21,045 nucleotides of DNA from UMGS1781 sp045628105 (lineage in GTDB: Bacteria > Bacillota > Clostridia > TANB77 > CAG-508), in the NCBI GenBank assembly GCA_045628105.1, contig JAZQOX010000008.1, positions 1-21,045 on the forward strand. Direction: 5' to 3'. Each line of letters opens with the position of its first letter. The first letter of the stretch is position 1. Under the pieces are notes generated by a model. That model was not told the origin of the DNA. It made no database searches and worked only from the letters and a program-made list of their open reading frames with translations. Shown in pieces: positions 1-6,909 of this stretch. A program made the translations under genes and the position numbers.

Positions 1-59
1 ACAGAAAAAGAAGGAGTTTTCTCTTTATGGAAAGGACACAATCCTAAGAAATTTCTACC
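1..59. repeat. 59-bp exact direct copy of 620-678
   Basis: Bases 1-59 are identical to 620-678, and the match ends at 60 versus 679 (c versus a). The copied part encodes the start of the DnaG zinc finger (GRNFLGLCPFHKEK). The offset is 619 bp, which becomes 618 (206 codons) if the extra base at 291 is discounted. Because the match reaches the window edge, its full length is unknown. Confidence 0.95.
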
Positions 60-771
60 CTTACTATAAACAATCCCTTCAGGAGAGTTTATATATTTAG
101 GTAGAGAATTATCTAGAACTCTGCCACCAAATGCAATGTATCTGTTTCTAACATCTTGTATTGGAAACATCAAACGATTTTTGTAAACATCACTATATCC
201 ATAACTCGTTTTTTTAACTAAATTTGATGCTAAGATTTCATCATCCTTAAATCCTTTTTCTTTTAGATATCTATATACTTCGTTACCTCCGGTTTGAATA
301 TCCAATCATAAATTTTTTTAATGTATTATTGTCAAGTTTTCTTTTCTTTACATATTCCTGTGCTTGTTTAGCTGCAGGTTTATATAAATTTTCATGGTAC
401 AAGTTTGCAACTAATTCATTGATTTCATAAACTTTTTGCTTTAAATAATCTTTTTGTTTATCTTGTTCACTATTTGATGTAGGCAAAGTAATACCAGATT
501 TATCTGCAAGAAATTCAATAGCTTCTTTGTATCCTATATTTTCTATCTTGCAAGTAAAACTTATAACATCTCCTCCAACTCCACAGCCGAAGCAATGAAA
601 TATTTGTTTATCCGGAGAAACAGAAAAAGAAGGAGTTTTCTCTTTATGGAAAGGACACAATCCTAAGAAATTTCTACCACTTCTTTTTAATGTTACATAT
701 TGTGATATTACATCTACTATATCATTATTAACCTTTATTTCATCAATAAGATTTTCGCTATATCGCACCAT
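1..771 (-). CDS. dnaG: DNA primase DnaG, N-terminal part, with +1 frameshift and edge duplication
   Basis: DnaG makes RNA primers at the replication fork with the DnaB helicase. I chose ATG at 771 (MVRYSENLIDEIK), with an AAAGGTG ribosome binding site 6 nt upstream; an open frame extends further but runs into a palindromic repeat. Residues 39-63 form the CHC2 zinc finger (C39, H42, C60, C63), followed by the start of the primase core. The zero frame stops at 283-285 just after ...GYSN-Arg-Arg. Skipping one base (forward position 291) continues as GGNEVYRYLKEKGF, then FPIQDVRN and the conserved FGGRVLDNSLPKYINSPEG, clearly the Toprim-proximal DnaG sequence. From position 59 to the window edge the sequence is an exact copy of 620-678 (zinc finger), joined in the restored frame after ...EGIVYSK. 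True DnaG should not repeat its zinc finger there. Identity is certain; whether the frameshift is real recoding or an error, and whether the join is an assembly artefact, cannot be settled here. Confidence 0.9.
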
Positions 772-857
772 CTTTAGCACCTTTCTTATATAATATTCGA
801 CACAAAAGTAATAATACCTGCTTTTATTTACATAAAATTCTTTTTGAAACTCACTTT

Positions 858-918
858 CCCAATTGGGGACGTATTTAAATTGGGAAAAAATCACAATTTA
901 AATACGTCCCCAATTGGG
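858..918. repeat. Perfect palindromic repeat with 25-bp arms
   Basis: The left arm 858-882 and right arm 894-918 are exact reverse complements of 25 bp, separated by an 11-base loop. Each arm starts CCCAATTGGGGACG and continues AT-rich. It lies between rpmF and dnaG and lacks a T-run, so it is not a typical terminator. The AATTGGGGAC core recurs at 20765-20774. It looks like a dispersed REP-like or miniature element; the family assignment is my inference. Confidence 0.85.
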
Positions 919-930
919 ATAAAAATAAAG

Positions 931-954
931 AAAAGTTAGATTACTCTAACTTTT
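931..954 (-). terminator. rpmF terminator
   Basis: A 10-bp perfect stem, AAAAGTTAGA (931-940) with TCTAACTTTT (945-954), and a 4-base loop lies just after the rpmF stop. Read on the minus strand it is followed by a T-rich tract. It separates rpmF from dnaG. Confidence 0.75.
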
Positions 955-960
955 TCTCTA

Positions 961-1143
961 TTAGTTATTTTCTTGTTTTACTACTTCTTTACCGTCGTAA
1001 TATCCACAGTTTGGGCAAACTCTATGTGGCATTACAGGTTCTCCACAATGTTTGCATTTTGCAAAATTTGGTTCTTCTAATTTCCATGTTGATCTTTTTG
1101 TTCTTGTTCTTTCTTTAGACCATCTTCTTTTTGGTTGTGCCAT
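961..1143 (-). CDS. rpmF: 50S ribosomal protein L32
   Basis: A 60-residue protein of the large ribosomal subunit. It starts MAQPKRRWSKERTRTKRS, the usual basic L32 head, and has a four-cysteine zinc ribbon: C30, C33, C43 and C46 (CKHCGEP...CPNC). I chose ATG at 1143 because GAGGAGGG lies just upstream; the longer frame adds eight residues with no family support. In many Bacillota rpmF follows the DUF177/YceD gene. That partner is absent here, and the gene has its own promoter (1209-1237) and terminator (931-954), so it appears to be transcribed alone. Confidence 0.97.
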   Translation of the reverse strand: MAQPKRRWSKERTRTKRSTWKLEEPNFAKCKHCGEPVMPHRVCPNCGYYDGKEVVKQENN

Positions 1144-1208
1144 AAAATTCCCTCCTCTACAGTACATCTATTTAATCTATATACTTTCAAATTTTTAGCT
1201 ACCAAAAT

Positions 1209-1237
1209 AGTATACTAGAAAAATATAAATTTGTCAA
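1209..1237 (-). promoter_or_regulatory. rpmF promoter
   Basis: On the minus strand, a consensus -35 TTGACA (1232-1237) and -10 TATACT (1209-1214) are separated by exactly 17 bp. This is one of the strongest promoters in the window, as expected for a ribosomal protein gene. Confidence 0.85.
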
Positions 1238-1357
1238 GTATTAACAAACATTTTTCCTTTTTTTATAAAAAAACTGTTCTTTTCTAAAATTCATAGAGAA
1301 TTAAATATGTTCATCTACCCACTTTTAGTCTGACATCTTTTAGTAGTTTCCATAAAA

Positions 1358-1386
1358 TTGTATTTATCAATATTTTGTGATATAAT
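1358..1386 (+). promoter_or_regulatory. Promoter of the S1-like gene
   Basis: -35 TTGTAT (1358-1363) and a perfect -10 TATAAT (1381-1386) with a 17-bp spacer. The GGAGGT ribosome binding site follows at 1424-1429. Confidence 0.8.
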
Positions 1387-1438
1387 ATATGTAATTGCTT
1401 TGTTTAAGCAAAATATATAACATGGAGGTATAAAAGCC

Positions 1439-2254
1439 ATGGAAAGTAACGCTTTCCTGCCGGAATCTATGTATTCATTAGATCCGGAAATTATGCGGAA
1501 AACTCTACGTGTTGGTGACTTTGTCACTTGTAAAGTAGTTGTCCGTGATTTTGACACCAACACATTTTACCTTGACCTTGGCTCTGGTGTTTGGGGAACA
1601 ATGTGTTTTGGCGATAGTACTATTTATAGAATCTATCGTGAAGACGATCCAACAGTTCTCTGTTTTAATGTTTCGGGTTTAATTAATCGAACCATTCGAG
1701 CCGAAGTTGTCAAGATCAATGACGACGGAAGCTATGTCCTTTCTAGACGAGAGCATATGAAAAAAGCTCTCGAATATCTAAAAGGAAAAGACAGTTGTCT
1801 AAACGCAGTTGTCACCAGCGTTTTAGGTGAAAAAAATGTCATGGTTGACATAGGAGGAGGAGTATTAGCTCTTATTCCTCCAAAAGAATTATATCCTTGT
1901 TTTGTTAAGAACGTGAAGGATGTTGTTTATATTGGGAAGCAATTTCCTGTTACATTTTCTTACGACGAGGAGACATGTCATTTTTCCGCTTCGCGACTTG
2001 GTGCATTACCACCTGTCGAAGAATCTTTGTTTCCTCATCAAATCGTGTCGGTAAAAATCGTAGAACTAAAAGAGACTTTTTTCAGTAGCTTTAAAGGAAG
2101 AGTCATCTATTCCTATTATGTAGCAATAGCTGAAAAATATAAGGGAATTCTTGACACTCCGATTCAAGTTAAGCCTGGGGCTAGAGGTACCGCAATTGTA
2201 AAAAACCTCCCACCTAAAGGAGCTCGTCTTCGGTCGTTCCGCGAAAAGCGTTAA
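1439..2254 (+). CDS. S1-type OB-fold RNA-binding protein
   Basis: A 271-residue protein I read as two S1-like OB folds. The first is about residues 22-105 (RVGDFVTCKVV...LDLGSGVWG...VLSRRE), the second about 115-195 (LNAVVTSVLGEKNVMVDIGGG...LIPPKELYP). A third, weaker beta-rich domain reaches the basic C-terminus. Such proteins usually bind mRNA or ribosomes; the target here is unknown. The start at 1439 has GGAGGT 9 nt upstream and a strong promoter. It is the only plus-strand gene among minus-strand neighbours from 1 to 11.2 kb. Its codons include CGG (1496-1498 and 2231-2233), TCG, GTC and CTC, which are rare or absent in the other genes, so it may be transferred DNA or under different codon selection. 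The exact family is not recognised. Confidence 0.75.
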   Translation: MESNAFLPESMYSLDPEIMRKTLRVGDFVTCKVVVRDFDTNTFYLDLGSGVWGTMCFGDSTIYRIYREDDPTVLCFNVSGLINRTIRAEVVKINDDGSYVLSRREHMKKALEYLKGKDSCLNAVVTSVLGEKNVMVDIGGGVLALIPPKELYPCFVKNVKDVVYIGKQFPVTFSYDEETCHFSASRLGALPPVEESLFPHQIVSVKIVELKETFFSSFKGRVIYSYYVAIAEKYKGILDTPIQVKPGARGTAIVKNLPPKGARLRSFREKR

Positions 2255-2256
2255 CT

Positions 2257-2294
2257 AAAAGAAGAAGCGCAGTTTATACTGTGCTTCTTCTTTT
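2257..2294. terminator. Bidirectional terminator between convergent genes
   Basis: A 16-bp stem with one G-T pair (2257-2272 with 2279-2294), a 6-base loop, and A- and T-runs on either side. It sits between the S1-like gene and the converging gene whose stop is at 2296, so it can serve both. Confidence 0.9.
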
Positions 2295-2295
2295 A

Positions 2296-2718
2296 TTATT
2301 TGCATTCTTTTTCTTCTTTGCATGTTCCTTTGTAATCTTTACATTCCATTTTTACACCTTTTAAACATCTTCCTTGTTTTCTACATTCAACACATTGTTT
2401 ACAATGTTTAACTTTGTTAGCCCAAAATTGAATTTCATAATGTTTATCAGGACATAATGGTCCAAATACAAATTCTCCATCCTTATCTGTAAATGTGTGT
2501 GATACAGGTTTTCTCTCTATTTTTCCACAATCATGAGATACCTCTATTAGTTTAACAACAGCATCTTCAATTGGTTCTTTATAGAAATCTCGTATAACTC
2601 CAAAGATTACATCTCTGTTGTCACCTGGTAGATTAATTTCTAAATCATATTGAGTTCCCTTTTCAACAAATCCATCAACCTTTATGTCATCACATTTTTT
2701 ATTTTCATCGAATTCCAT
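2296..2718 (-). CDS. Small Ig-fold (carboxypeptidase-regulatory/Cna-B-like) protein with Cys-rich tail
   Basis: A 140-residue protein with no signal peptide. Residues about 35-100 (VIFGVIRDFYKEPIEDAVVK...TDKDGEFVFGPL) match the general pattern of carboxypeptidase-regulatory or Cna-B beta-sandwich domains: a repeated G-x-(I/V), then a D-x-D/G-x-F turn. The last 35 residues are rich in Cys and Lys (HCKQCVECRKQGRC...CKDYKGTCKEEKEC), suggesting metal binding or disulfides. GGAAGGTGG precedes the ATG. It is the last gene of the minus-strand run, but a terminator upstream and a palindrome in its leader (2735-2769) suggest separate control. The function is unknown; I infer only the fold. Confidence 0.7.
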   Translation of the reverse strand: MEFDENKKCDDIKVDGFVEKGTQYDLEINLPGDNRDVIFGVIRDFYKEPIEDAVVKLIEVSHDCGKIERKPVSHTFTDKDGEFVFGPLCPDKHYEIQFWANKVKHCKQCVECRKQGRCLKGVKMECKDYKGTCKEEKECK

Positions 2719-2734
2719 TGTTTTTCCACCTTCC

Positions 2735-2769
2735 TATAATAGGTATGTTTGGAAACCATACCTATTATA
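2735..2769 (-). promoter_or_regulatory. 13-bp-arm palindrome over the -10 region: candidate operator
   Basis: TATAATAGGTATG (2735-2747) is repeated inverted at 2757-2769 around a 9-base spacer. On the minus strand the distal arm includes a TATAAT -10-like hexamer upstream of the gene at 2718. No T-run follows, so an operator or a leader hairpin fits better than a terminator. Confidence 0.55.
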
Positions 2770-2800
2770 ATATATGTATTTTAATAAAAAACGTGAAAAA

Positions 2801-2821
2801 GAGTAGATATAAACTCTACTC
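2801..2821 (-). terminator. Terminator of the HD-domain gene
   Basis: A 7-bp stem GAGTAGA (2801-2807) with TCTACTC (2815-2821) is followed on the minus strand by a TTTTT tract. It lies directly after the stop at 2829. Confidence 0.75.
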
Positions 2822-2828
2822 CTCTTTT

Positions 2829-3377
2829 TTATATATCATAAAAATATGTTGCTTCCATATCTGCTTCGTGTAGTAACAATGCTAGTGGATATTTTTTAAA
2901 TGCCTGTCCTAAAGTTCCATATTGTTCTTTTGGTTCAGAAAATCCCATATGCCAACGTATTGCATATTTTTCTTCATTAGTTAGTTTTATGTATTCTGTA
3001 ATCATCATAACTGATTTTTCACCATGGCCATATGGTATTGTATCTTCTATAGCGTAATATGGTACCTTTTCCCATTCGCCTTTTGCATTTTTAGCATTTC
3101 TATAATCTACTTTGTAAAAGTTGACTTTGCATAAATCGTGTAGTAATGTTACAATAATTAATGTTTCCTCGCTTACTTCTAATTTATGAAATGCCACCTT
3201 TTCTTTTAGTATTTCATACACTTTATAGCTATGTTCTATTAAACCACATTTATATGCGCCATGATATTTTGTACTTGCAGGAGCATCATAATAATCTGAT
3301 TTTTCCAAAAAATCCATTAATTCGTCCATTCCTGGGCGATTTATTGTATTTAATAATTCCTTTACTTTTTCTTTCAT
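2829..3377 (-). CDS. HD-domain metal-dependent hydrolase
   Basis: A 182-residue protein with the HD phosphohydrolase signature: H49 (LIEHSYKV), H80-D81 (LLHDLCK), H118 (YGHGEKS) and D173 (HEADM), the expected ligands of a one- or two-metal site. HD proteins cleave phosphate esters of nucleotides or nucleic acids; the substrate cannot be read from sequence. I chose ATG at 3377 because TTGGGAG lies 7 nt upstream. A longer frame to 3428 would start inside a hairpin repeat and has no ribosome binding site. It follows clpX on the same strand but is separated from it by two GC-rich hairpins, so co-transcription is uncertain. Confidence 0.85.
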   Translation of the reverse strand: MKEKVKELLNTINRPGMDELMDFLEKSDYYDAPASTKYHGAYKCGLIEHSYKVYEILKEKVAFHKLEVSEETLIIVTLLHDLCKVNFYKVDYRNAKNAKGEWEKVPYYAIEDTIPYGHGEKSVMMITEYIKLTNEEKYAIRWHMGFSEPKEQYGTLGQAFKKYPLALLLHEADMEATYFYDI

Positions 3378-3400
3378 TGTTTTCTCCCAATATTCTTTAT

Positions 3401-3440
3401 AATGTTTGTGGGTCGTCGAGGGCGGCAACCCACAAACATT
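3401..3440. repeat. GC-rich hairpin element, copy 1
   Basis: A 13-bp perfect inverted repeat (3401-3413 with 3428-3440) encloses the core CGTCGAGGGCGGCA. The core can form a further stem around GAG using G-U pairs. It is much more GC-rich than its surroundings and sits 24 bp upstream of the HD-gene start codon. A related core occurs about 60 bp away (3475-3496). Confidence 0.8.
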
Positions 3441-3474
3441 TCATTGCAAATTTAAATCATATTTTATTGTTATA

Positions 3475-3497
3475 GGTCCGCCGATGGCGGCAGCCCA
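3475..3497. repeat. GC-rich hairpin element, copy 2
   Basis: GGTCCGCCGATGGCGGCAGC contains a perfect CCGCC-GAT-GGCGG hairpin and aligns with the core of copy 1, sharing GGCGGCA and a flanking CCCA. It lies directly after the clpX stop. No T-run follows on the minus strand, so a dispersed repeat or an mRNA 3'-end structure is more likely than a standard terminator. Confidence 0.7.
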
Positions 3498-3501
3498 TAC
3501 A

Positions 3502-4824
3502 TTATGCTGTTTCAACATTTGGTGTTTGTTTAGTTTTTCTTTTTTTAATAACTCCTCTTTTAGTATCAACTTCCTCAGCTTTGCATAGTTCTAAAATTGG
3601 AGGAGCTTTATTTATTACAGTGTCCTTTGTTATTGTGCACTTTTCAATTCTCATATTGCTTGGAATATCAAACATAATATCTCTCATTATGTCTTCTATT
3701 ATTGAACGTAAACCTCTTGCACCTGTATTTCTTTCAATTGCTTTATCAACAATTGCATTTAGAGCCTCTTGTTCAAATTCAAGTTCTACTCCATCTAGTT
3801 CTAAAAGCTTTTTATATTGTTTAACAAGAGCATTTTTCGGTTTTGTAACAATTTCAATTAATGCTTCTCTGTTTAATTCTTGAAGTGTCGCAATTATTGG
3901 AAGTCTTCCTACAAACTCTGGAATCAATCCAAATTTTAATAAATCTTGAGGTAATAATTCTTCAAATATTTTGTATTTATCTGCTAATTCTTTTTTACTT
4001 TCTATTTGAGCACCGAATCCTAATGATTTTTTGTTAGTTCTTTCTTTTATTATTTTTTCAAGTCCTTCAAATGCTCCTCCACATATAAATAAAATATTTG
4101 ATGTATCAATTTGAATAAATTCTTGATGTGGATGTTTTCTTCCACCTTGTGGTGGAACTGATGCTACAGTTCCTTCTACAATTTTAAGTAAAGCTTGTTG
4201 TACTCCTTCACCACTTACATCTCTTGTTATAGATGGATTTTCAGATTTTCTTGTTATTTTATCTATTTCATCTATATAAATTATTCCCTTTTGTGCTTTT
4301 TCTACATCAAATTCAGCCGCTTGAATTAGTTTTAAAAGAATGTTTTCAACGTCTTCTCCAACATATCCAGCCTCTGTAAGTGTTGTAGCATCAGCTATTG
4401 CAAATGGTACATTTAAAATTCTCGCTAGTGTTTGTGCAAGTAATGTCTTTCCACATCCTGTTGGTCCAAGTAGCAATATGTTGCTTTTTTGTATTTCAAC
4501 ATCATCTATTATTTCTTTACAATTTATTCTTTTGTAATGGTTATATACGGCAACAGCTAAAGTCTTTTTAGCCTCGTCTTGACCAATTACATATTCGTCT
4601 AAAACGTTTTTTATTTCCTGTGGTGTTGGTATTTCCTCATTTTTTACATCCTCATAACCAAGTTCTTCATCATAAACTTCGCTTTCAATAATATTGTTGC
4701 AAACGTTTATACACTCGTCACAAATGTAAACTGATTTAGGTCCGGCAATTAGCTTTTTTACCATTTCTTGAGCTTTACCACAGAAGGAACATCTTATTTC
4801 GTTTTCCTCTTTTTTATTTGCCAT
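3502..4824 (-). CDS. clpX: ClpX, ATPase subunit of the ClpXP protease
   Basis: A 440-residue AAA+ unfoldase that recognises substrates and feeds them to ClpP. The N-terminal zinc-binding domain has C12, C15, C35 and C38. Walker A is GPTGCGKT (120-127) and Walker B IIYIDEID (181-188). The ClpP-docking loop carries LGF (268-270), and a sensor-2 GARGLRS is near residue 375. A C-terminal Lys/Thr-rich extension of about 25 residues is slightly long for the family. ATG at 4824 follows GAAAGGAAG. It starts 20 bp after the clpP stop, so the two are almost certainly co-transcribed. Confidence 0.98.
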   Translation of the reverse strand: MANKKEENEIRCSFCGKAQEMVKKLIAGPKSVYICDECINVCNNIIESEVYDEELGYEDVKNEEIPTPQEIKNVLDEYVIGQDEAKKTLAVAVYNHYKRINCKEIIDDVEIQKSNILLLGPTGCGKTLLAQTLARILNVPFAIADATTLTEAGYVGEDVENILLKLIQAAEFDVEKAQKGIIYIDEIDKITRKSENPSITRDVSGEGVQQALLKIVEGTVASVPPQGGRKHPHQEFIQIDTSNILFICGGAFEGLEKIIKERTNKKSLGFGAQIESKKELADKYKIFEELLPQDLLKFGLIPEFVGRLPIIATLQELNREALIEIVTKPKNALVKQYKKLLELDGVELEFEQEALNAIVDKAIERNTGARGLRSIIEDIMRDIMFDIPSNMRIEKCTITKDTVINKAPPILELCKAEEVDTKRGVIKKRKTKQTPNVETA

Positions 4825-4844
4825 TTATTTTCTTCCTTTCAAAA

Positions 4845-5444
4845 TTATTTTCTATAATCAAGTATACCGTCTATTAAACCATATTTTAAAGCTTCTTCTG
4901 CAGTCATATAATGATCTCTTTCTGTATCTTTTTCTATTTGTTCTAAGCTTTGGCCAGTTTTTTCACTTAATAATTTGTTTAATTTTTCTCTTGTTTTTAC
5001 CATATGATCTGCATGAATTTTAATTTCTGTTGTTTGTCCAGCTAATCCCCCAGATATTAATGGTTGATGAATTAACACTTCTGCATTTGGTGTTGCAAAT
5101 CTTTTTCCTTTTGTTCCACATGCTAATAATACAGAACCCATACTTGCTGCTAAGCCAACACATATTGTTGTAACTGGGCATTTTATATAATTCATTGTAT
5201 CTACTATTGCCATTCCATCTGTTATTGATCCTCCTGGGCTATTTATATAAAAAGATATTTCTTTATCTGGATCTTCTGATTCTAAGAATAACATTTGTGC
5301 AACTATTAAACTTGCTGTAACATGGTTTACATCTTCACTTAAGAATATTATTCTATCTTTTAAAAGTCTTGAGAATATATCATATGATCTTTCTCCTCTG
5401 CTTGTTTGTTCAATTACATAAGGTACCAAACTATTTTGTTCCAT
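4845..5444 (-). CDS. clpP: ClpP, serine protease subunit of ClpXP
   Basis: A 199-residue serine peptidase that forms the tetradecameric proteolytic chamber. The catalytic triad is visible as S101 (GLAASMGS), H126 (LIHQPL) and D177 (ERDHYM). I prefer ATG at 5444 (MEQNSLVPYVIEQTSRGERS), which matches the usual ClpP N-terminus and has AAAGGA 9 nt upstream. An in-frame ATG at 5453 with GGG-AAAGGA directly before it is also possible and would add three residues. It lies between tig and clpX in the classical Bacillota order. Confidence 0.98.
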   Translation of the reverse strand: MEQNSLVPYVIEQTSRGERSYDIFSRLLKDRIIFLSEDVNHVTASLIVAQMLFLESEDPDKEISFYINSPGGSITDGMAIVDTMNYIKCPVTTICVGLAASMGSVLLACGTKGKRFATPNAEVLIHQPLISGGLAGQTTEIKIHADHMVKTREKLNKLLSEKTGQSLEQIEKDTERDHYMTAEEALKYGLIDGILDYRK

Positions 5445-5499
5445 ACTTATCATTCCTTTCCCTTTTAAAGCTTAATTTTAAGCCAAAATTCTAACATTT

Positions 5500-5528
5500 A
5501 AGGGGCTAGAACAAGGTTCTAGCCCCTT
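5500..5528 (-). terminator. Hairpin between tig and clpP
   Basis: A 13-bp perfect, GC-rich stem AAGGGGCTAGAAC / GTTCTAGCCCCTT with a 3-base loop follows the tig stop. On the minus strand only two Ts follow, so termination may be partial. It may instead set the tig to clpPX ratio. Confidence 0.65.
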
Positions 5529-5539
5529 GTAAACTCTGC

Positions 5540-6826
5540 TTATTTTATTTTAGCATTATCTACAATATAATGAATTGTTTTTTCAGATTTTAAAGATTCT
5601 TCAACGTATTTTCTTAATTGTGGATTGTCTTTAACTTCTTCTTCTTTTTGTCCATACATTTCAGCCATTTCTTTAATTTTTGCACCAATTTCTTCTTCTG
5701 TTACTTCAATCTTGCTATCTTTCATTATTGCTTCTAATACTAAGTTTGTTTTAACTTGTTTTTCAGCTTGTTCTTTGTATTCATCTCTGAATTCTTTTTT
5801 AGTTTTTCCAATCATTTGTAGATATTGGTCTAAATTCATTCCTTGATAACTTAATCTTTGTGAAATATCTTGTTCCATATTATCAATTTGTGTTTCTACC
5901 ATTCCACTTGGAATATCAACTGTTGCATTTTTACATACTTCTTCAATTGCTGCCTCTTCAAGTTCGAAGTGTGCTTTTGATTCATTTTCTTTTTCTTTCT
6001 TTTCTTTTATAGATTTTTTCCAATCTGCTAATGTATCAAATTCACTTGCATCTTTAGCAAATTCATCATTAATTTCTGGTAATTCTTTCTTTTTAATTTC
6101 ATGTAATTTAATTTTGAATGTTGCATCTTTTCCAGCTAAGTCTTTTGAAGGATATTCTTCTGGGAATTTAACTTGAATATCTTTGTTTTCATCAATTTTC
6201 ATTCCAACTATTTGATCTTCAAATCCTGGTATAAATTTGTTGCTACCAATTTCTAATTCATAATTTTCAGCCTTTCCACCATCAAATGCTTTTCCATCTG
6301 CAAATCCTTCGAAATCAATTATTGTGATATCACCTTTTTCTACAGGTCTGTCTTCTACGGCAACTAATCTTGCATTGTGTTCTGCTGCATGATTTAATTC
6401 ATGTTCAATGTCTTCATCAGATACATTATACTCTACTTTTTTTATTTCTATACCTTTATATTTTCCAAGTTTAACTTCTGGTTTTGTTTGAACAACTGCT
6501 GTGAATATTAAATCTTTTCCAGATTCAATTTGAATTATATCGATTTCTGGTTTGCTTACAGCTTCAATTTTGTTGTCTTCTAGTCCTTTTGCATATACTT
6601 CTGTTGCTACTTCATTAAAAGCATCTTCATAAAATATTTGAATACCATATGCTTTTTCAACCATTTTAAAAGGAGCTTTTCCTTTTCTAAAACCTGGTAT
6701 ATTAAAATACTTTGCACTTTTTTTGTATACAGTTTGTATAGCTTCATCAAATTTTTCAGCTTCTACTGTAAATTCTAATTTAACTTCGTTTGCTTTGTTT
6801 TCTACATTTTCTACTTTTACTTTCAT
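5540..6826 (-). CDS. tig: Trigger factor, ribosome-associated chaperone
   Basis: A 428-residue chaperone that binds the ribosome exit tunnel and emerging chains. The N-terminal domain carries the ribosome-binding signature GFRKGKAP (45-52). An FKBP-type prolyl isomerase domain is at about 150-240 (VEKGDITIIDFEGFADGKAFDGG), and the C-terminal helical arms fill the rest with many Lys/Glu heptads. The length matches the family. Its own promoter (6869-6896) starts the tig-clpP-clpX run, coupling a nascent-chain chaperone with the ClpXP protease. Confidence 0.98.
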   Translation of the reverse strand: MKVKVENVENKANEVKLEFTVEAEKFDEAIQTVYKKSAKYFNIPGFRKGKAPFKMVEKAYGIQIFYEDAFNEVATEVYAKGLEDNKIEAVSKPEIDIIQIESGKDLIFTAVVQTKPEVKLGKYKGIEIKKVEYNVSDEDIEHELNHAAEHNARLVAVEDRPVEKGDITIIDFEGFADGKAFDGGKAENYELEIGSNKFIPGFEDQIVGMKIDENKDIQVKFPEEYPSKDLAGKDATFKIKLHEIKKKELPEINDEFAKDASEFDTLADWKKSIKEKKEKENESKAHFELEEAAIEEVCKNATVDIPSGMVETQIDNMEQDISQRLSYQGMNLDQYLQMIGKTKKEFRDEYKEQAEKQVKTNLVLEAIMKDSKIEVTEEEIGAKIKEMAEMYGQKEEEVKDNPQLRKYVEESLKSEKTIHYIVDNAKIK

Positions 6827-6868
6827 TGAAAACTCAATCCTTTCTATATAGCTAAAATTAACTATAAC

Positions 6869-6896
6869 ATTATATCACAAAATTAAAGTTTTGCAA
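6869..6896 (-). promoter_or_regulatory. tig promoter
   Basis: On the minus strand, -35 TTGCAA (6891-6896) and -10 TATAAT (6869-6874) have a 16-bp spacer. It starts within 20 bp of the popT stop, with no terminator between them. Confidence 0.75.
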
Positions 6897-6909
6897 TAGT
6901 TTCAGGGAA

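Noticed and set aside
283..294. CGG reassigned to another amino acid, as in some Bacillota.
   Set aside because: Any one-codon-one-residue reading leaves dnaG and the M23 gene out of frame; only skipping a base restores the conserved sequence.
772..894. An N-terminal extension of DnaG through the palindrome.
   Set aside because: Family proteins start at the MVRYSENLIDEIK position, and an AAAGGTG site precedes ATG 771.
2228..2262. A possible +1 shift at the second CGG of the S1-like gene (CTT-CGG), which also reaches a nearby TAA.
   Set aside because: Both frames end within a few codons, so the sequence cannot tell them apart, and the first CGG of the same gene clearly keeps frame.
3378..3428. 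A longer start for the HD protein.
   Set aside because: The added sequence lies in the hairpin repeat and lacks a ribosome binding site; ATG 3377 has TTGGGAG.
3161..3883. Open plus-strand frames over the HD gene and clpX.
   Set aside because: They are antisense shadows of well-conserved genes with no ribosome binding sites or family signature.
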